A DNA stretch of 64,000 nt, taken from NCBI GenBank assembly GCA_020425605.1, contig JAGQRH010000023.1, forward strand, positions 1 to 64,000, read 5' to 3'. The translations under genes and the position numbers were made by a program. The stretch is from Planctomycetota bacterium. Its GTDB lineage: Bacteria; Planctomycetota; UBA8742; UBA2392. The notes beneath the pieces are model-generated. The model was not told the origin of the DNA. It saw only the letters and a list, made by a program, of their open reading frames with translations, and did no database searches. Shown here piece after piece: positions 17,901 through 25,507 of the stretch (position 1 is the stretch's first letter; each line of letters starts with the position of its first letter).

Positions 17901-18051
17901 CGTCCAGTTCGTACGCACGGACGGCGACTTCGCGCCCGAAGGCATCGCGTTTGTCTCGGCCGCGGACAGCCCGCTGGCCAACGGACACGCCATGCTGATC
18001 GTGAGCAACGAGGTCTCCGGGACAGTGCGTCTGTACGACATCAACCCGTGA
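14944..18051 (+). CDS. Two-domain lipoprotein: DUF839/PhoX-like propeller plus choice-of-anchor I domain
   Basis: 1035 residues. Signal peptide with lipobox LSGC at about residue 21, then an acidic Gly-rich linker. The N-terminal half (about 35-520) has YMNHELG and a VNPDNIECNAAGQ segment like DUF839/PhoX-type phosphatases. The C-terminal half (about 545-1035) is a textbook choice-of-anchor I domain: EGEPNDDY, DVEPEYIAVSPD, YISANEGDARDY, YDSGDDIE, KGPEPEGV and IVSNEVSGTV. The start has AAGGAG at 14933. Both halves are predicted beta-propellers, probably Ca-binding, outside the cytoplasm. A phosphatase role for the first half is a suggestion only; I could not confirm its metal ligands. Confidence 0.8.
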   Translation: MNRWIYPAALALLVLLPLSGCKKKDDDKDGGGGSAPTTYVTNDTAYLTSNEPGVVITPILTAGEEVPLTGSTTGEIYRMVGIPDGLGARATGGGYHALYMNHELGNSVSATPLPAGSNITGAFVSRYTMYGAAIVSGELAFDTVYQWSGSVFVDDTAKWTGGNGFGRFCSGFLADSRVGFDTEVYMTGEEAGGSGNYDGNGGSAVAIADGACYILPWMGHAAWENVVVVPGTGSATVVFGMEDAGSLTSQVYMYVGTKNAAGANAIERNGLQGGSLYVLNVSTAGQTGEDTYHKEDGTLTVTWSAVDPITNNTESTLETATQTAGSFDFVRVEDGAAHPGSAGTFFFTTTGNGAGAGNTINQLGRMYRLTFSTTNPATGAATLTCLLEGDRGDPVVNPDNIECNAAGQIMMCEDCNGEHRDNFLAGRDGGVWLYDIATKDCTLVAELNQLAVPAGMRGTAGTWESSGIMDASSMFGTGRWLIDVQAHSVSSSDASTLQGSGTDLNVAEGGQLLLLNLSGWVPPRSRHIWLEAAGGFTLNGTVAGDKGEISGFDPGTDRLFTIDPAGLAVEVWDISNPASPNFIRALDVSPGTPNSIAVYNGLVAVAVQDATKTNNGTVRFYEATNSNNLIGTPVTVGALPDMLTFTPNGANLLVANEGEPNDDYTTDPEGTVSIIPITSWAPGTGTLTLGSTVSIDFQAFNVGQSRAAEFPAASTGARIFGPGATRAQDVEPEYIAVSPDSSTAVVTLQENNCIAIINISAGTITSIKGLGFKDHSVTGDELDPSDRDGSTGPALNATIKLRTAPVFGMYQPDAIASFSIGGNTYYISANEGDARDYTGTPGFSEEARVSSLTLDTTAFPTAATLQQNGELGRYTVTTTLGDIGSDGDYEELYGFGARSFSIWDSTGTQVYDSGDDIERRVAQRSPGLHNSQGDNGSYDGRSDNKGPEPEGVTTGVIGGRTYAFITLERVSGVIVYDVTVPTAPTFVQFVRTDGDFAPEGIAFVSAADSPLANGHAMLIVSNEVSGTVRLYDINP

Positions 18052-18070
18052 TCGCAGTACCCCTCCCCAC

Positions 18071-18097
18071 AAAGGGCCGCCCCGGGGGCGGCCCTTT
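18071..18097 (+). terminator. Terminator after the large lipoprotein
   Basis: An 11-bp stem AAAGGGCCGCC/GGCGGCCCTTT around a short loop, 20 bases past the stop of the lipoprotein gene. Only a short T-run follows. Confidence 0.75.
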
Positions 18098-18197
18098 GCC
18101 TTGGGGAATCATGCATCGCCGCCGAGTGTTCGACCGGGGGCCTTTTCCTGTGGGGGCTTGGCCGTTAACGTGCCGCTCCGACTGAAGGAGAGCAGCT

Positions 18198-19637
18198 ATG
18201 GCAACCCATGAATTTGACCTGTGTGTGATTGGCAGCGGCCCCGGTGGCTATGTGGCGGCGATTCGGGCGGCGCAGCTCGGGCTGAAGGTATGCTGCGTCG
18301 AGGATAAGCACTTCGGCGGCATCTGCCTGAACTGGGGCTGCATCCCGACCAAGGCGCTGCTTAAGTCGGCCGAGGTGATGCACACCATCGAGCACAAGGC
18401 CAAGCTGCTGGGCATCAGCGTGGGAAAAATCGACCCGGACATGGCGGCCGTCGTGAAACGCTCGCGCGACATCTCTGCGCAGGTGAACAAGGGCATCCAG
18501 TTCCTGTTCAAGAAGCACAAGGTCACGCCGTTTGAGGGTCGCGGGCGGATTGCGAAGAAGGGCGTGGTCGAGGTTACGGAAGCCAACAACCCAAGCGACA
18601 AGGCCGACCGGCCGAACAAACCGGGCAAGGTGATCGATACCATCAACGCAAAGCACATCATCGTCGCCACCGGCGCGCGCCCGCGACGCTTTGACAACAT
18701 GCCGTGGGACGGCAAGCGGGTGATCGGCCACCACGAGGCGATGGTGCTGGCCGAGCGCCCGAAGTCGGTGGTGGTGATCGGCGCCGGCGCGATCGGCGTC
18801 GAGTTCGGCTACTACTTCCGCGCGTTCGGCGCGGAGGTAACGATCATCGAGTTAATGGACCGGCTGGTCCCCGTTGAGGACGACGACGTCAGCAAGGAGC
18901 TGGAGAAGTCGTTCAAGAAACAGGGCATTACTTCGCTGACCGGCACGAAGGTCGAGAAGGTCGAAAACAAGGGCAAGCACGTTGAGGTGACCTACGAGCG
19001 CAAGGGCAAGAAGGAGACCGTCAAGGCCGACTACTGCCTGGTCGCGGTAGGCATCACCGGCAACGTGGAGGACATCGGCCTTGAGAAAGTCGGCGTGAAG
19101 GTCGAGCGCGGCTTTATCCCCGTGGACGGCTTTGCTCGCACGAACGTGGAAGGCATCTACGCGATCGGCGACGTGGCGGGCGCTCCCGCGCTGGCACACA
19201 AGGCCAGCCACGAGGGGATTACCTGTGTCGAAAAAATCGCGGGACATGATGTCCCCGCCTTCAGCAAGGACGTGATCCCCGGCTGCACCTACTGCCAGCC
19301 GCAGATCGCCAGCGTCGGCAAGACCGAACGTGCTTTGAAGGAAGCGGGCGTGGAGTACAAGGTCGGCAAGTTCCCCTATAAGCCGCTGGGCAAGGCGCTC
19401 GCGATTGCCGACAACGACGGCTTCGTGAAGCTGCTGTTCGACAAGAAGTACGGCCAGTTGCTCGGCGCGCACATCATCCACGGCGAGGCGACCGAGCTGA
19501 TCTCGGAGCTGGTGATCGGCATGGACGTCGAGGCCACGAGCCACACACTGATCCGCGGCATCCACCCGCACCCGACGCTCAGCGAAGCCATCATGGAAGC
19601 CGCGGCTGTCGCCGAAAACGAGTGCGTGCACCTGTAG
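18198..19637 (+). CDS. lpdA: Dihydrolipoamide dehydrogenase (E3)
   Basis: 479 residues. FAD flavoprotein that reoxidises dihydrolipoyl groups of 2-oxoacid dehydrogenases using NAD. FAD motif IGSGPGGYVAA (11-21); redox-active pair in GGICLNWGCIPTKALL (Cys43 and Cys48); NAD motif IGAGAIGVEFG; active-site base in the HPHPTLSEA block (456 onward). A 10-residue Asn/Lys/Pro-rich insert lies near 135-145. AAGGAG lies 8 bases before the ATG. First of the lipoate-related genes in this region; E1, E2, lipB and lipA follow downstream on the same strand. Confidence 0.95.
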   Translation: MATHEFDLCVIGSGPGGYVAAIRAAQLGLKVCCVEDKHFGGICLNWGCIPTKALLKSAEVMHTIEHKAKLLGISVGKIDPDMAAVVKRSRDISAQVNKGIQFLFKKHKVTPFEGRGRIAKKGVVEVTEANNPSDKADRPNKPGKVIDTINAKHIIVATGARPRRFDNMPWDGKRVIGHHEAMVLAERPKSVVVIGAGAIGVEFGYYFRAFGAEVTIIELMDRLVPVEDDDVSKELEKSFKKQGITSLTGTKVEKVENKGKHVEVTYERKGKKETVKADYCLVAVGITGNVEDIGLEKVGVKVERGFIPVDGFARTNVEGIYAIGDVAGAPALAHKASHEGITCVEKIAGHDVPAFSKDVIPGCTYCQPQIASVGKTERALKEAGVEYKVGKFPYKPLGKALAIADNDGFVKLLFDKKYGQLLGAHIIHGEATELISELVIGMDVEATSHTLIRGIHPHPTLSEAIMEAAAVAENECVHL

Positions 19638-19652
19638 CCGGCACACAAGCAG

Positions 19653-19680
19653 ACAGCCCCGGGCAATTGCCCGGGGCTGT
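19653..19680. terminator. Bidirectional terminator between lpdA and the convergent lipoprotein gene
   Basis: A 28-base perfect palindrome (ACAGCCCCGGGCA and its complement), followed by TTTGGTTT on the plus strand. It serves lpdA and may also serve the convergent gene. Confidence 0.85.
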
Positions 19681-19698
19681 TTGGTTTCTGTCGGGCTA

Positions 19699-20094
19699 CT
19701 ATCCGCCGTTGGCGGGGGCGTTGTCGGCCGGCGCGTCGTCGGTGGTCCAGATCTTGATCATGTCGAGGTAGGCCTGCTGCTGCTCTGGCGTGCCCTTTTC
19801 CTTGAGCAGCGTTTCGAACTCGTTGGACACGCGCTTGAAGTCGGCCAGCACCGTCTCCGACAGCAGCACTTTCTTTTCTTTCGCGTCCCGATGCTTCTTC
19901 AACTCTTCGGCGAGCGGCTTGGCTTCGGTCTTGAATGCCGCCGCGTCGAATTTGCCTTCTTCGAGAGTCTTCTTGTGCTTCTCGATCAGCGCGATCCACT
20001 TCTTTCCCGGCTCGTCGGCTCCCATGCTGAAACTGCAACCGGCGAGCAAGACGGCGACCAACGCGAATACCAAAAGGCCTGAAACCTTCTGCAT
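19699..20094 (-). CDS. Small lipoprotein, paralogue of the next one upstream
   Basis: 131 residues. Signal peptide and lipobox LLAGC (Cys20), then a helical, Lys/Glu-rich mature part with K-x-W-I-x-L-I, L-E-E-G-K-F-D-A-A-x-F and L-x-x-L-K-K-H-R-D-A-K-E-K-K-V-L-L-S-E-T-V-L-x-D-F. The same pattern is in the protein at 20183-20554, so the two arose by tandem duplication. A GGA site lies 5 bases before the ATG. No known family recognised. Confidence 0.75.
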   Translation of the reverse strand: MQKVSGLLVFALVAVLLAGCSFSMGADEPGKKWIALIEKHKKTLEEGKFDAAAFKTEAKPLAEELKKHRDAKEKKVLLSETVLADFKRVSNEFETLLKEKGTPEQQQAYLDMIKIWTTDDAPADNAPANGG

Positions 20095-20182
20095 GATGTT
20101 CCTTTGATTGATTCCCAGAGCGACTGGTTGAGCGCGCAGAATAGCTGCCCGCGCGCAACCTGCACCCCCAAATTGAAATCCA

Positions 20183-20554
20183 TCACTCCGCGGCTGTCTC
20201 GGCCGGGTGCAGCAAGGGCTCGGCCACGCGGGCGAAGGCGTCCAGCGCCTGCTGATTCCCGGCCTCGGTGCAGGTTTTCTCGAAGCTTGTATTGGCCTCG
20301 TGGAAGCGCACCAGCACCTTCTCGGTCATCAGCAGCTTCTCGGTCTTGGGGTCTTTGTGTTGAACCAGCTTCTCGATGATCTCGCCGCCTTCGGCCTCGA
20401 ACTTCGCTGCTTCGAACTTGCCGGCCTTGACCAGCTCAGACTGCGCGCCGAGGAACTTGATCCAGCGCTGCGCCGGCTTGTCGGTCGGTGAGCTGCACGC
20501 AACCAGCATCAGCACCAGCGCCGCAAGCAGCATTGGGAACGCAACTTTCCGCAC
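20183..20554 (-). CDS. Small lipoprotein, tandem paralogue
   Basis: 123 residues from the GTG at 20552-20554, which has AGGAG at 8 bases; a GTG three codons upstream is possible but would put the binding site against the start. Lipobox LVAC. The mature part shares R-W-I-x-F-L, V-K-A-G-K-F-E-A-A-K-F-E and H-K-D-P-K-T-E-K-L-L-M-T-E-K-V-L-V-R-F with the protein at 19699-20094. Helical; function unknown. Confidence 0.72.
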   Translation of the reverse strand: MRKVAFPMLLAALVLMLVACSSPTDKPAQRWIKFLGAQSELVKAGKFEAAKFEAEGGEIIEKLVQHKDPKTEKLLMTEKVLVRFHEANTSFEKTCTEAGNQQALDAFARVAEPLLHPAETAAE

Positions 20555-20601
20555 GGCCGTCACTCCTGTAACCCTCGCCGCAAGGTTATGGTTGATCGCG
20601 C

Positions 20602-21261
20602 ATGGAACGCCAAGACGAAATCCAGCTGGATGTGCAATGGCTCGGCCGACGGCCTTACGCTGAAGTCTGGGAGCTGCAGAAGCAGCTCATTGAGCAGCGC
20701 ATTCGCAACGAAATCGGCGATACGCTGCTGCTGGTCGAGCATGAGCCAGTCTACACCTGGGGCAAACGCACCGACCCGGAGCATCTGGGCGAAGGCCCGG
20801 CCGCGCTGAAGGCGCTGGGCGCCGACACGTTCCAGGTCGAGCGCGGAGGCGAAGTGACCTACCACGGCCCCGGCCAGCTGGTCGGCTACCCGATCTGCAA
20901 TCTCGCGGGCCTGAGCTGCGGGCGCGACCTGCACAAATACATGCGCGGGCTGGAGGAAGTGATCATCAGGGTGCTGGACAGCTACGGCCTGAAGGGCGAG
21001 CGCATCGAGGGTTTGACCGGCGTCTGGGTCGGCAACGCCAAGATCGCCGCCCTCGGCGTCCGCGTGCGCAAGTGGTGCACCATGCACGGCTTCGCGCTCA
21101 ACGTGACAGACGAGCCGCTGCCGTGGTTCCAGCACGTCGTGCCATGTGGCATAGACGACCGGGGCGTCACCAGCCTGCAAACGCTGTTGGGAGAAGCCCC
21201 CGATATGGACGGAACACGCCTGCGGGTTGTTGGCGCGTTCCGTGAAGTGCTCATCGTTTAG
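20602..21261 (+). CDS. lipB: Octanoyl-ACP:protein octanoyltransferase LipB
   Basis: 219 residues. Transfers octanoyl groups from ACP to lipoyl domains, the first step of lipoate synthesis. RGGEVTYHGPGQLVGYP (81-97) is the signature; catalytic Lys147 is in NAKIAALGVRVRKW and catalytic Cys182 in VVPCGIDDRGVTSL. Its product is the substrate of LipA (31289-32200), and its protein targets include the E2 at 29198-30589. The ribosome binding site is not obvious. Confidence 0.96.
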   Translation: MERQDEIQLDVQWLGRRPYAEVWELQKQLIEQRIRNEIGDTLLLVEHEPVYTWGKRTDPEHLGEGPAALKALGADTFQVERGGEVTYHGPGQLVGYPICNLAGLSCGRDLHKYMRGLEEVIIRVLDSYGLKGERIEGLTGVWVGNAKIAALGVRVRKWCTMHGFALNVTDEPLPWFQHVVPCGIDDRGVTSLQTLLGEAPDMDGTRLRVVGAFREVLIV

Positions 21262-21262
21262 G

Positions 21263-21979
21263 CTACTGCAGCTTCACTTCGAACTGCACGTCGAAGTCGA
21301 TCTTCTCATCCGGTGCGTCTTTCACGTTGGCGCTCTTAAAGTCGATGATCAGCTTCAGCGTCTCGCCGACCTTGGCGGTACCGGACATCAGCGAAATCGT
21401 TTCCTTGCCGATGTTGCGCAGCGACATCGGGCTCAGCGACGTCAGCCAGTAGAAGTCATAGAACCAGTTCTCGACCTTCGCCTTGTCCAGCTTCGTCGTG
21501 CCCTCTTCCAGCACGAACGACATGATGAAGTGCGGGGTTTCGCCTTCAATCGGCTCGCCGTTGCGCAGGCGCGGGTACTGATCTTCCGGGATCTCTTCCG
21601 TCGACGCGATGAACCGGACGGAGTGGTTGACCTCATCCCACATGGCGATCACGTGCTTGAACTCGGTGATTTTGCCCTCGATGTCCGTGCGCGCGACCGG
21701 CTCGTCACTGATGGTTGGCTCGGGATCCGGCTGAGGGTCGGGCATCTTGCCGCTGTCGTCGCTGTTTGCGCCGGACTTGTTGCCGCCGGCGTCCGCGCTG
21801 TTCGACTTCTTGCCGCTTGAGCCGTCGCCGCGGTTGGAAGTGTCCTCACGCTTCACATTCGTGGTCGACCATTTGTCGGAGTCGCCGGAGTCCTTGTCGG
21901 ACTGCGACTTGTTCCCGCCGCAGGCGGCCAGAACAAACATCAACACAACAAGCACCCACAGGCCATTCAGCTTGTGCAT
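21263..21979 (-). CDS. Lipoprotein of unknown function
   Basis: 238 residues. Signal peptide with lipobox VLAAC, then about 70 residues of Ser, Asp, Asn and Gly-rich low-complexity linker with a PDPQPDPEP run, then a globular C-terminal domain (about 95-238) with many beta-type segments (HVIAMWDEVNHSVRFIAS, HFIMSFVLEEG, KLIIDFKSANV). No family recognised. Convergent with lipB, one base between the stops. Confidence 0.7.
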   Translation of the reverse strand: MHKLNGLWVLVVLMFVLAACGGNKSQSDKDSGDSDKWSTTNVKREDTSNRGDGSSGKKSNSADAGGNKSGANSDDSGKMPDPQPDPEPTISDEPVARTDIEGKITEFKHVIAMWDEVNHSVRFIASTEEIPEDQYPRLRNGEPIEGETPHFIMSFVLEEGTTKLDKAKVENWFYDFYWLTSLSPMSLRNIGKETISLMSGTAKVGETLKLIIDFKSANVKDAPDEKIDFDVQFEVKLQ

Positions 21980-22174
21980 ACAGTCCTCTTGAGATGGGTT
22001 GTCAGGAATCCCTCAGCCAAAGCAAGCATATGACCGGGCGTGACGTAAGCACCAGAAATTACGCCACTCGGTACCGCCCCCGAAGGCGATACCCGGCGGT
22101 AAACCAATTTCGGCCGCGCACTCCGGCCCGACATGCGCTTGCGCTGCGGGCGGGCGTTCTCCATATTCGGCGCC

Positions 22175-23275
22175 ATGGCAAAGGCAAAAGCAAAGACGCC
22201 ACCGAAGGTGACGAAGAAAGAGACCCACTCGAAGGCTGGGAACATCCAGCTGGAGACGCGGCTTTCGAAGCAGCAGCAGCTTGAGCTGTTCCGCTGGATG
22301 GTGGTGAACCGCGAGTTCGACAACAAGATCAGCCTGCTGTATCGCCGCGGGCTGGTCATCGGCGCGGCGTTCTCCAGCCTGGGCCAGGAGGCATCGAGCT
22401 GCGCCAGCGCCTATGCCGTCGAGAAGGACGACATTATCGCGCCGATGATCCGCAACGCCGGCAGCACCCTGGTCAAGGGCCTGCCGCCGCGCGACTTCCT
22501 TGCCAACTACATGTACCGCACCAACAGCCCCACCGGCGGGCGTGACGGCAACACCCACATGGGCGACCTGCGCTACGGCATCATCGCGCCGATTTCGATG
22601 CTTGGCGCGAGCATCGCGCTGGCATCGGGCTATGTACTGGCCGCGCGCATGAGGGGTGAAAAGCGCGTCGCGCTGACGTGGATCGGCGAAGGCAGCACCA
22701 GCACTGGCGAATTCCACGAGGACGTCAACTTCGCGGCCGTGAAGAAATGCCCGCTGGTCGTGATCATTGAGAACAACCAGTACGCCTACAGCACACCCAG
22801 CGAGACCCAGTGCCTGGCGGAGAGATTCAGCGACAAGGCCGTCGGCTACGGCATCAAGCACGGCATCACGATCGACGGCAACGACGCCAACGCGGTGTAT
22901 GAGGCCAGCAAGGACGCCGTGGATCGCGCCCGCGCAGGCGAAGGCACCCAGATGTTCGAGGTGCTGACGTTCCGCCGCAAGGGCCACGCCGAGCACGACC
23001 CGGCCAAGTACGTGCCCGAGGAGATCTTCAAGTACTGGGAAGAGCGCGACCCGCTGCTGCGCTACGGCGCGTACCTGAAAGAGCTGGGCTGGATCGACGA
23101 CGACGGCATCAATGACATGACCGAAAAGGTGAAGGCCGAAATCGAAGAGGCCGAGGAATGGGTGATGGCCCAGCCCAAGCCCGACCCGGCCACCGTCATG
23201 CAGGGCGTATATTCAGACCAGCGCCACCCGGCTCACGAAGACGACGAGTTCCTCTACGACCGCAAGTACCGCTAA
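22175..23275 (+). CDS. 2-oxoacid dehydrogenase E1 component, alpha subunit
   Basis: 366 residues. Thiamine diphosphate-dependent decarboxylase subunit of a pyruvate- or branched-chain-type complex. The TPP motif runs from GEGSTSTGEFHED to IENNQYAYSTP (171-207). The phosphorylation-loop region RRKGHAEHDP is bacterial in type. The start at 22175 (MAKAKAKTPP) is chosen because the upstream part of the open frame is not family-like; the binding site is weak. The beta subunit lies 2.9 kb downstream with four unrelated genes between, unusual for subunits that form one heterotetramer. Substrate cannot be read from sequence. Confidence 0.92.
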   Translation: MAKAKAKTPPKVTKKETHSKAGNIQLETRLSKQQQLELFRWMVVNREFDNKISLLYRRGLVIGAAFSSLGQEASSCASAYAVEKDDIIAPMIRNAGSTLVKGLPPRDFLANYMYRTNSPTGGRDGNTHMGDLRYGIIAPISMLGASIALASGYVLAARMRGEKRVALTWIGEGSTSTGEFHEDVNFAAVKKCPLVVIIENNQYAYSTPSETQCLAERFSDKAVGYGIKHGITIDGNDANAVYEASKDAVDRARAGEGTQMFEVLTFRRKGHAEHDPAKYVPEEIFKYWEERDPLLRYGAYLKELGWIDDDGINDMTEKVKAEIEEAEEWVMAQPKPDPATVMQGVYSDQRHPAHEDDEFLYDRKYR

Positions 23276-23285
23276 GGAACCGACC

Positions 23286-23714
23286 ATGGGAATCGAGAGC
23301 GAGTTCTTTGCGGCTACGGATGCCGAGTTGCAGTTCGTACTCGCCAGCCCAGACGGGTCATCGGATGATCTACAAAGCATAGAATTCAAACGACTGACCG
23401 ACGTCGAGATGGCCACACTGGAAGAAGCGCTGACTGGTGCCGACTCGATGCGGCTGATCGAATCGGGGCCGCCGCCTGTATACGACGGCCGCGAAGACGG
23501 CCCGTGGATTAGTCGACTCAGCAAATCGCTGATCGCCGCGCTGGCATCTATCGACGACAGCCAGGCCGCAGCTGCGGCCGTGAAATGGGTCGAGACGGAG
23601 GAGTTAGCCGACTGGGCGCAGGAAGACGGGCGGGAAGTCATCGACGCCATGCGTCAGCTTGCGCACCACGCCGCGGCAAGCGGTCGCTCCGTCTATCTGC
23701 GGGTTTCGCTGTAA
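23286..23714 (+). CDS. Hypothetical protein
   Basis: 142 residues, acidic, no signal peptide or membrane segment. Begins MGIESEFFAATDAELQFVL; has E-D-G-P-W-I-S-R-L-S and ends G-R-S-V-Y-L-R-V-S-L. The ATG has AAGGA 6 bases upstream, and the gene starts 10 bases after the E1 alpha stop, so it is probably cotranscribed with it. I do not recognise a family with certainty. Confidence 0.7.
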   Translation: MGIESEFFAATDAELQFVLASPDGSSDDLQSIEFKRLTDVEMATLEEALTGADSMRLIESGPPPVYDGREDGPWISRLSKSLIAALASIDDSQAAAAAVKWVETEELADWAQEDGREVIDAMRQLAHHAAASGRSVYLRVSL

Positions 23715-23718
23715 AATC

Positions 23719-23746
23719 AAACGAGCGGCCCGTAGGCCGCTCGTTT
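23719..23746. terminator. Bidirectional terminator
   Basis: 12-bp stem AAACGAGCGGCC/GGCCGCTCGTTT with loop CGTA, between the convergent genes ending at 23714 and 23785. Confidence 0.85.
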
Positions 23747-23784
23747 GTTGGCGCCGACCGGCGCTAGTCTGCGTAGTGGACCGC

Positions 23785-24495
23785 TCAGCCGTAAGGCTTG
23801 GTGTCCGTGTCGGCTGGGGCCTTGCCGTCCTTGATGGCGTCGACGGCCTGCTTCACGTAGTTCACCGCCTCAAGCTTCTTGTCCTTCATGCGCACCCGCA
23901 GGTTGTCGAGGGCGCCGCGGTAGCGCAGCTTGCCTTCCTTGTCGATCACGTAGCAGTGGGGCGTGGTGCGTGCCTCGTACTTGTGCCCGACCGTGCCGTC
24001 CGCATCCAGCAGGTAGAAGTCAGCGTTCAGGTCGACTTTTTTGATGCGCTTCTTCAGCGTGGCGGCATCGAAGTTGCCCTGCTCATCTTCGCCGCTGCTG
24101 CAGATCGTCAGCCACACCACGCCCGCTTCGCGCATTTCCTTCTGCAGCTTGACGAGCGCGTCGGAATCCTCGTAGTGCTTCTTGCACCACGGGCAATCCA
24201 GGTTGATCCATTCCAGCACGACAATCTTGTCCTTGTAGTCGGACAACTTCACTTCCGTGCCGTTCGCGTTCTTTAGCGTGAAGTCAGGTGCCTTCTTGTC
24301 GAGCGTCGCCTTCTCAGGCGCGGCTTCTTCGGCTTTGTCTGCGTCGGCGGCTTTCTCGGCGCCCTTTTCGGCCGTCTCGCCCTCTGCCTTCTTTTCGGTC
24401 GCCTTGTCAGCCTTGCCTTCCGCTTCCTGCGCGTGCACAGCAATCACGGCCGTGAGCAGCAGCAGGGGCAGCAGCATCCATCCAATCCGCTTCAT
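23785..24495 (-). CDS. Thioredoxin-fold protein (redoxin/TlpA-like), exported
   Basis: 236 residues from the ATG at 24493-24495, which has GGGAG 6 bases upstream; the frame is open further up but not plausible. Signal peptide (7-22), then an Ala/Glu/Lys-rich coiled linker (24-65), then an AhpC/TSA-like domain: APDFTLKN, active site CPWC (Cys101 and Cys104) and TTPHCYVID with the conserved cis-Pro. Probably a periplasmic thiol oxidoreductase or peroxiredoxin-like reductant. Cytochrome c maturation genes at 54078-55929 also need periplasmic thiol reduction, but there is no linkage. Confidence 0.85.
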   Translation of the reverse strand: MKRIGWMLLPLLLLTAVIAVHAQEAEGKADKATEKKAEGETAEKGAEKAADADKAEEAAPEKATLDKKAPDFTLKNANGTEVKLSDYKDKIVVLEWINLDCPWCKKHYEDSDALVKLQKEMREAGVVWLTICSSGEDEQGNFDAATLKKRIKKVDLNADFYLLDADGTVGHKYEARTTPHCYVIDKEGKLRYRGALDNLRVRMKDKKLEAVNYVKQAVDAIKDGKAPADTDTKPYG

Positions 24496-24623
24496 GAATT
24501 CTCCCGATTCACTGATTTCGTAGCCATGTAACCCCTGAGGCCGGTACGGTATTGCAGAAATTCCGTGGTTGTCGCCGTTTACGCGCAATGGTCGGTTGAT
24601 ACAACTTCCGCCCGAGGAACAGC

Positions 24624-25436
24624 ATGGCTCAGCAGGCAACCGGCATAAACCTTTCCGCTTTCGGCGCCGCAAGGCGTCCGCGACTCGCGTTGGCTACGCT
24701 TGGCGCAAAAGGCGACATACAGGTTCTTCTCAAGTCGGCCGAGATGTTTGCGGGCAAGCACAAGCTGTCGGATCATTCCGAAGTGCTGTTCGCGGAGTGG
24801 CGGGCCGGGCTGCTTGAATTGCCGCGCCCGATCGGCGTCGACGTCGCCATCGATATCGATGTGCTGGGGGCCGGCGGCATCCGCCGCGCACCCGCACAAC
24901 GCCAGGTCTGGGAGCTGACCCACCGCCCAATTGATTTCGCGTTCTACGGCGACGCCCCGCTGACCGACCAGGTTGGCGAATTCGGCGTACGCTTTCGCGC
25001 ACTGCTGGCTGCCAGCGTGTTCGAGATCGGCAATGACCTGATCGAGGTCTATCCGCGCGCCACCGTCGAACTGATGGAGTTCCGGGGCCAGTATACGGGC
25101 GGCTCAGCTCATCACGGGGGTACCGGCTGGAAGGCCGACGACCGCAACAAGCGCGCCGACAAGCTGATGGCCAAGCTGCTGGCCGAGCTGGGCATCAACC
25201 CCGGCCAGAACGCAAGCAAGCTGGATAGCGACGACCTGGACGCGATCATCTGCGCCCTGACCGCGCTGGGCGCAGTCTCGAACACCGGCGTGCTCACGAA
25301 CGATGAGCTGGACCGTGAGATCGCCGAGCGCGTGTCACGCCGCGCCCTGGTAGATATCGAGCCCGCCCACACCGCGCCCGGCGCAACGGCCGTGCTCGCC
25401 CGCCCCTTCTGGGAAAGCGTGAACGTCAGCAAGTAG
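24624..25436 (+). CDS. DUF429-like protein (predicted nuclease-type fold)
   Basis: 270 residues. Contains IGVDVAIDIDVLG, EVYPRATVELM and DDLDAIICALTALGA, which resemble the DUF429 pattern (RNase H-like fold with acidic residues on the first and last strands). GAGG lies 7 bases before the ATG at 24624. The N-terminal 70 residues do not fit the family clearly. It is followed by an unknown gene on the same strand 71 bases on. Family assignment is tentative. Confidence 0.55.
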   Translation: MAQQATGINLSAFGAARRPRLALATLGAKGDIQVLLKSAEMFAGKHKLSDHSEVLFAEWRAGLLELPRPIGVDVAIDIDVLGAGGIRRAPAQRQVWELTHRPIDFAFYGDAPLTDQVGEFGVRFRALLAASVFEIGNDLIEVYPRATVELMEFRGQYTGGSAHHGGTGWKADDRNKRADKLMAKLLAELGINPGQNASKLDSDDLDAIICALTALGAVSNTGVLTNDELDREIAERVSRRALVDIEPAHTAPGATAVLARPFWESVNVSK

Positions 25437-25507
25437 CCGCACTTTTGCCCCAGTTTTATCGGTCGAGCGCCGAAACATGGTTGGGACCCGCCATGGAGGG
25501 CTTGGCC

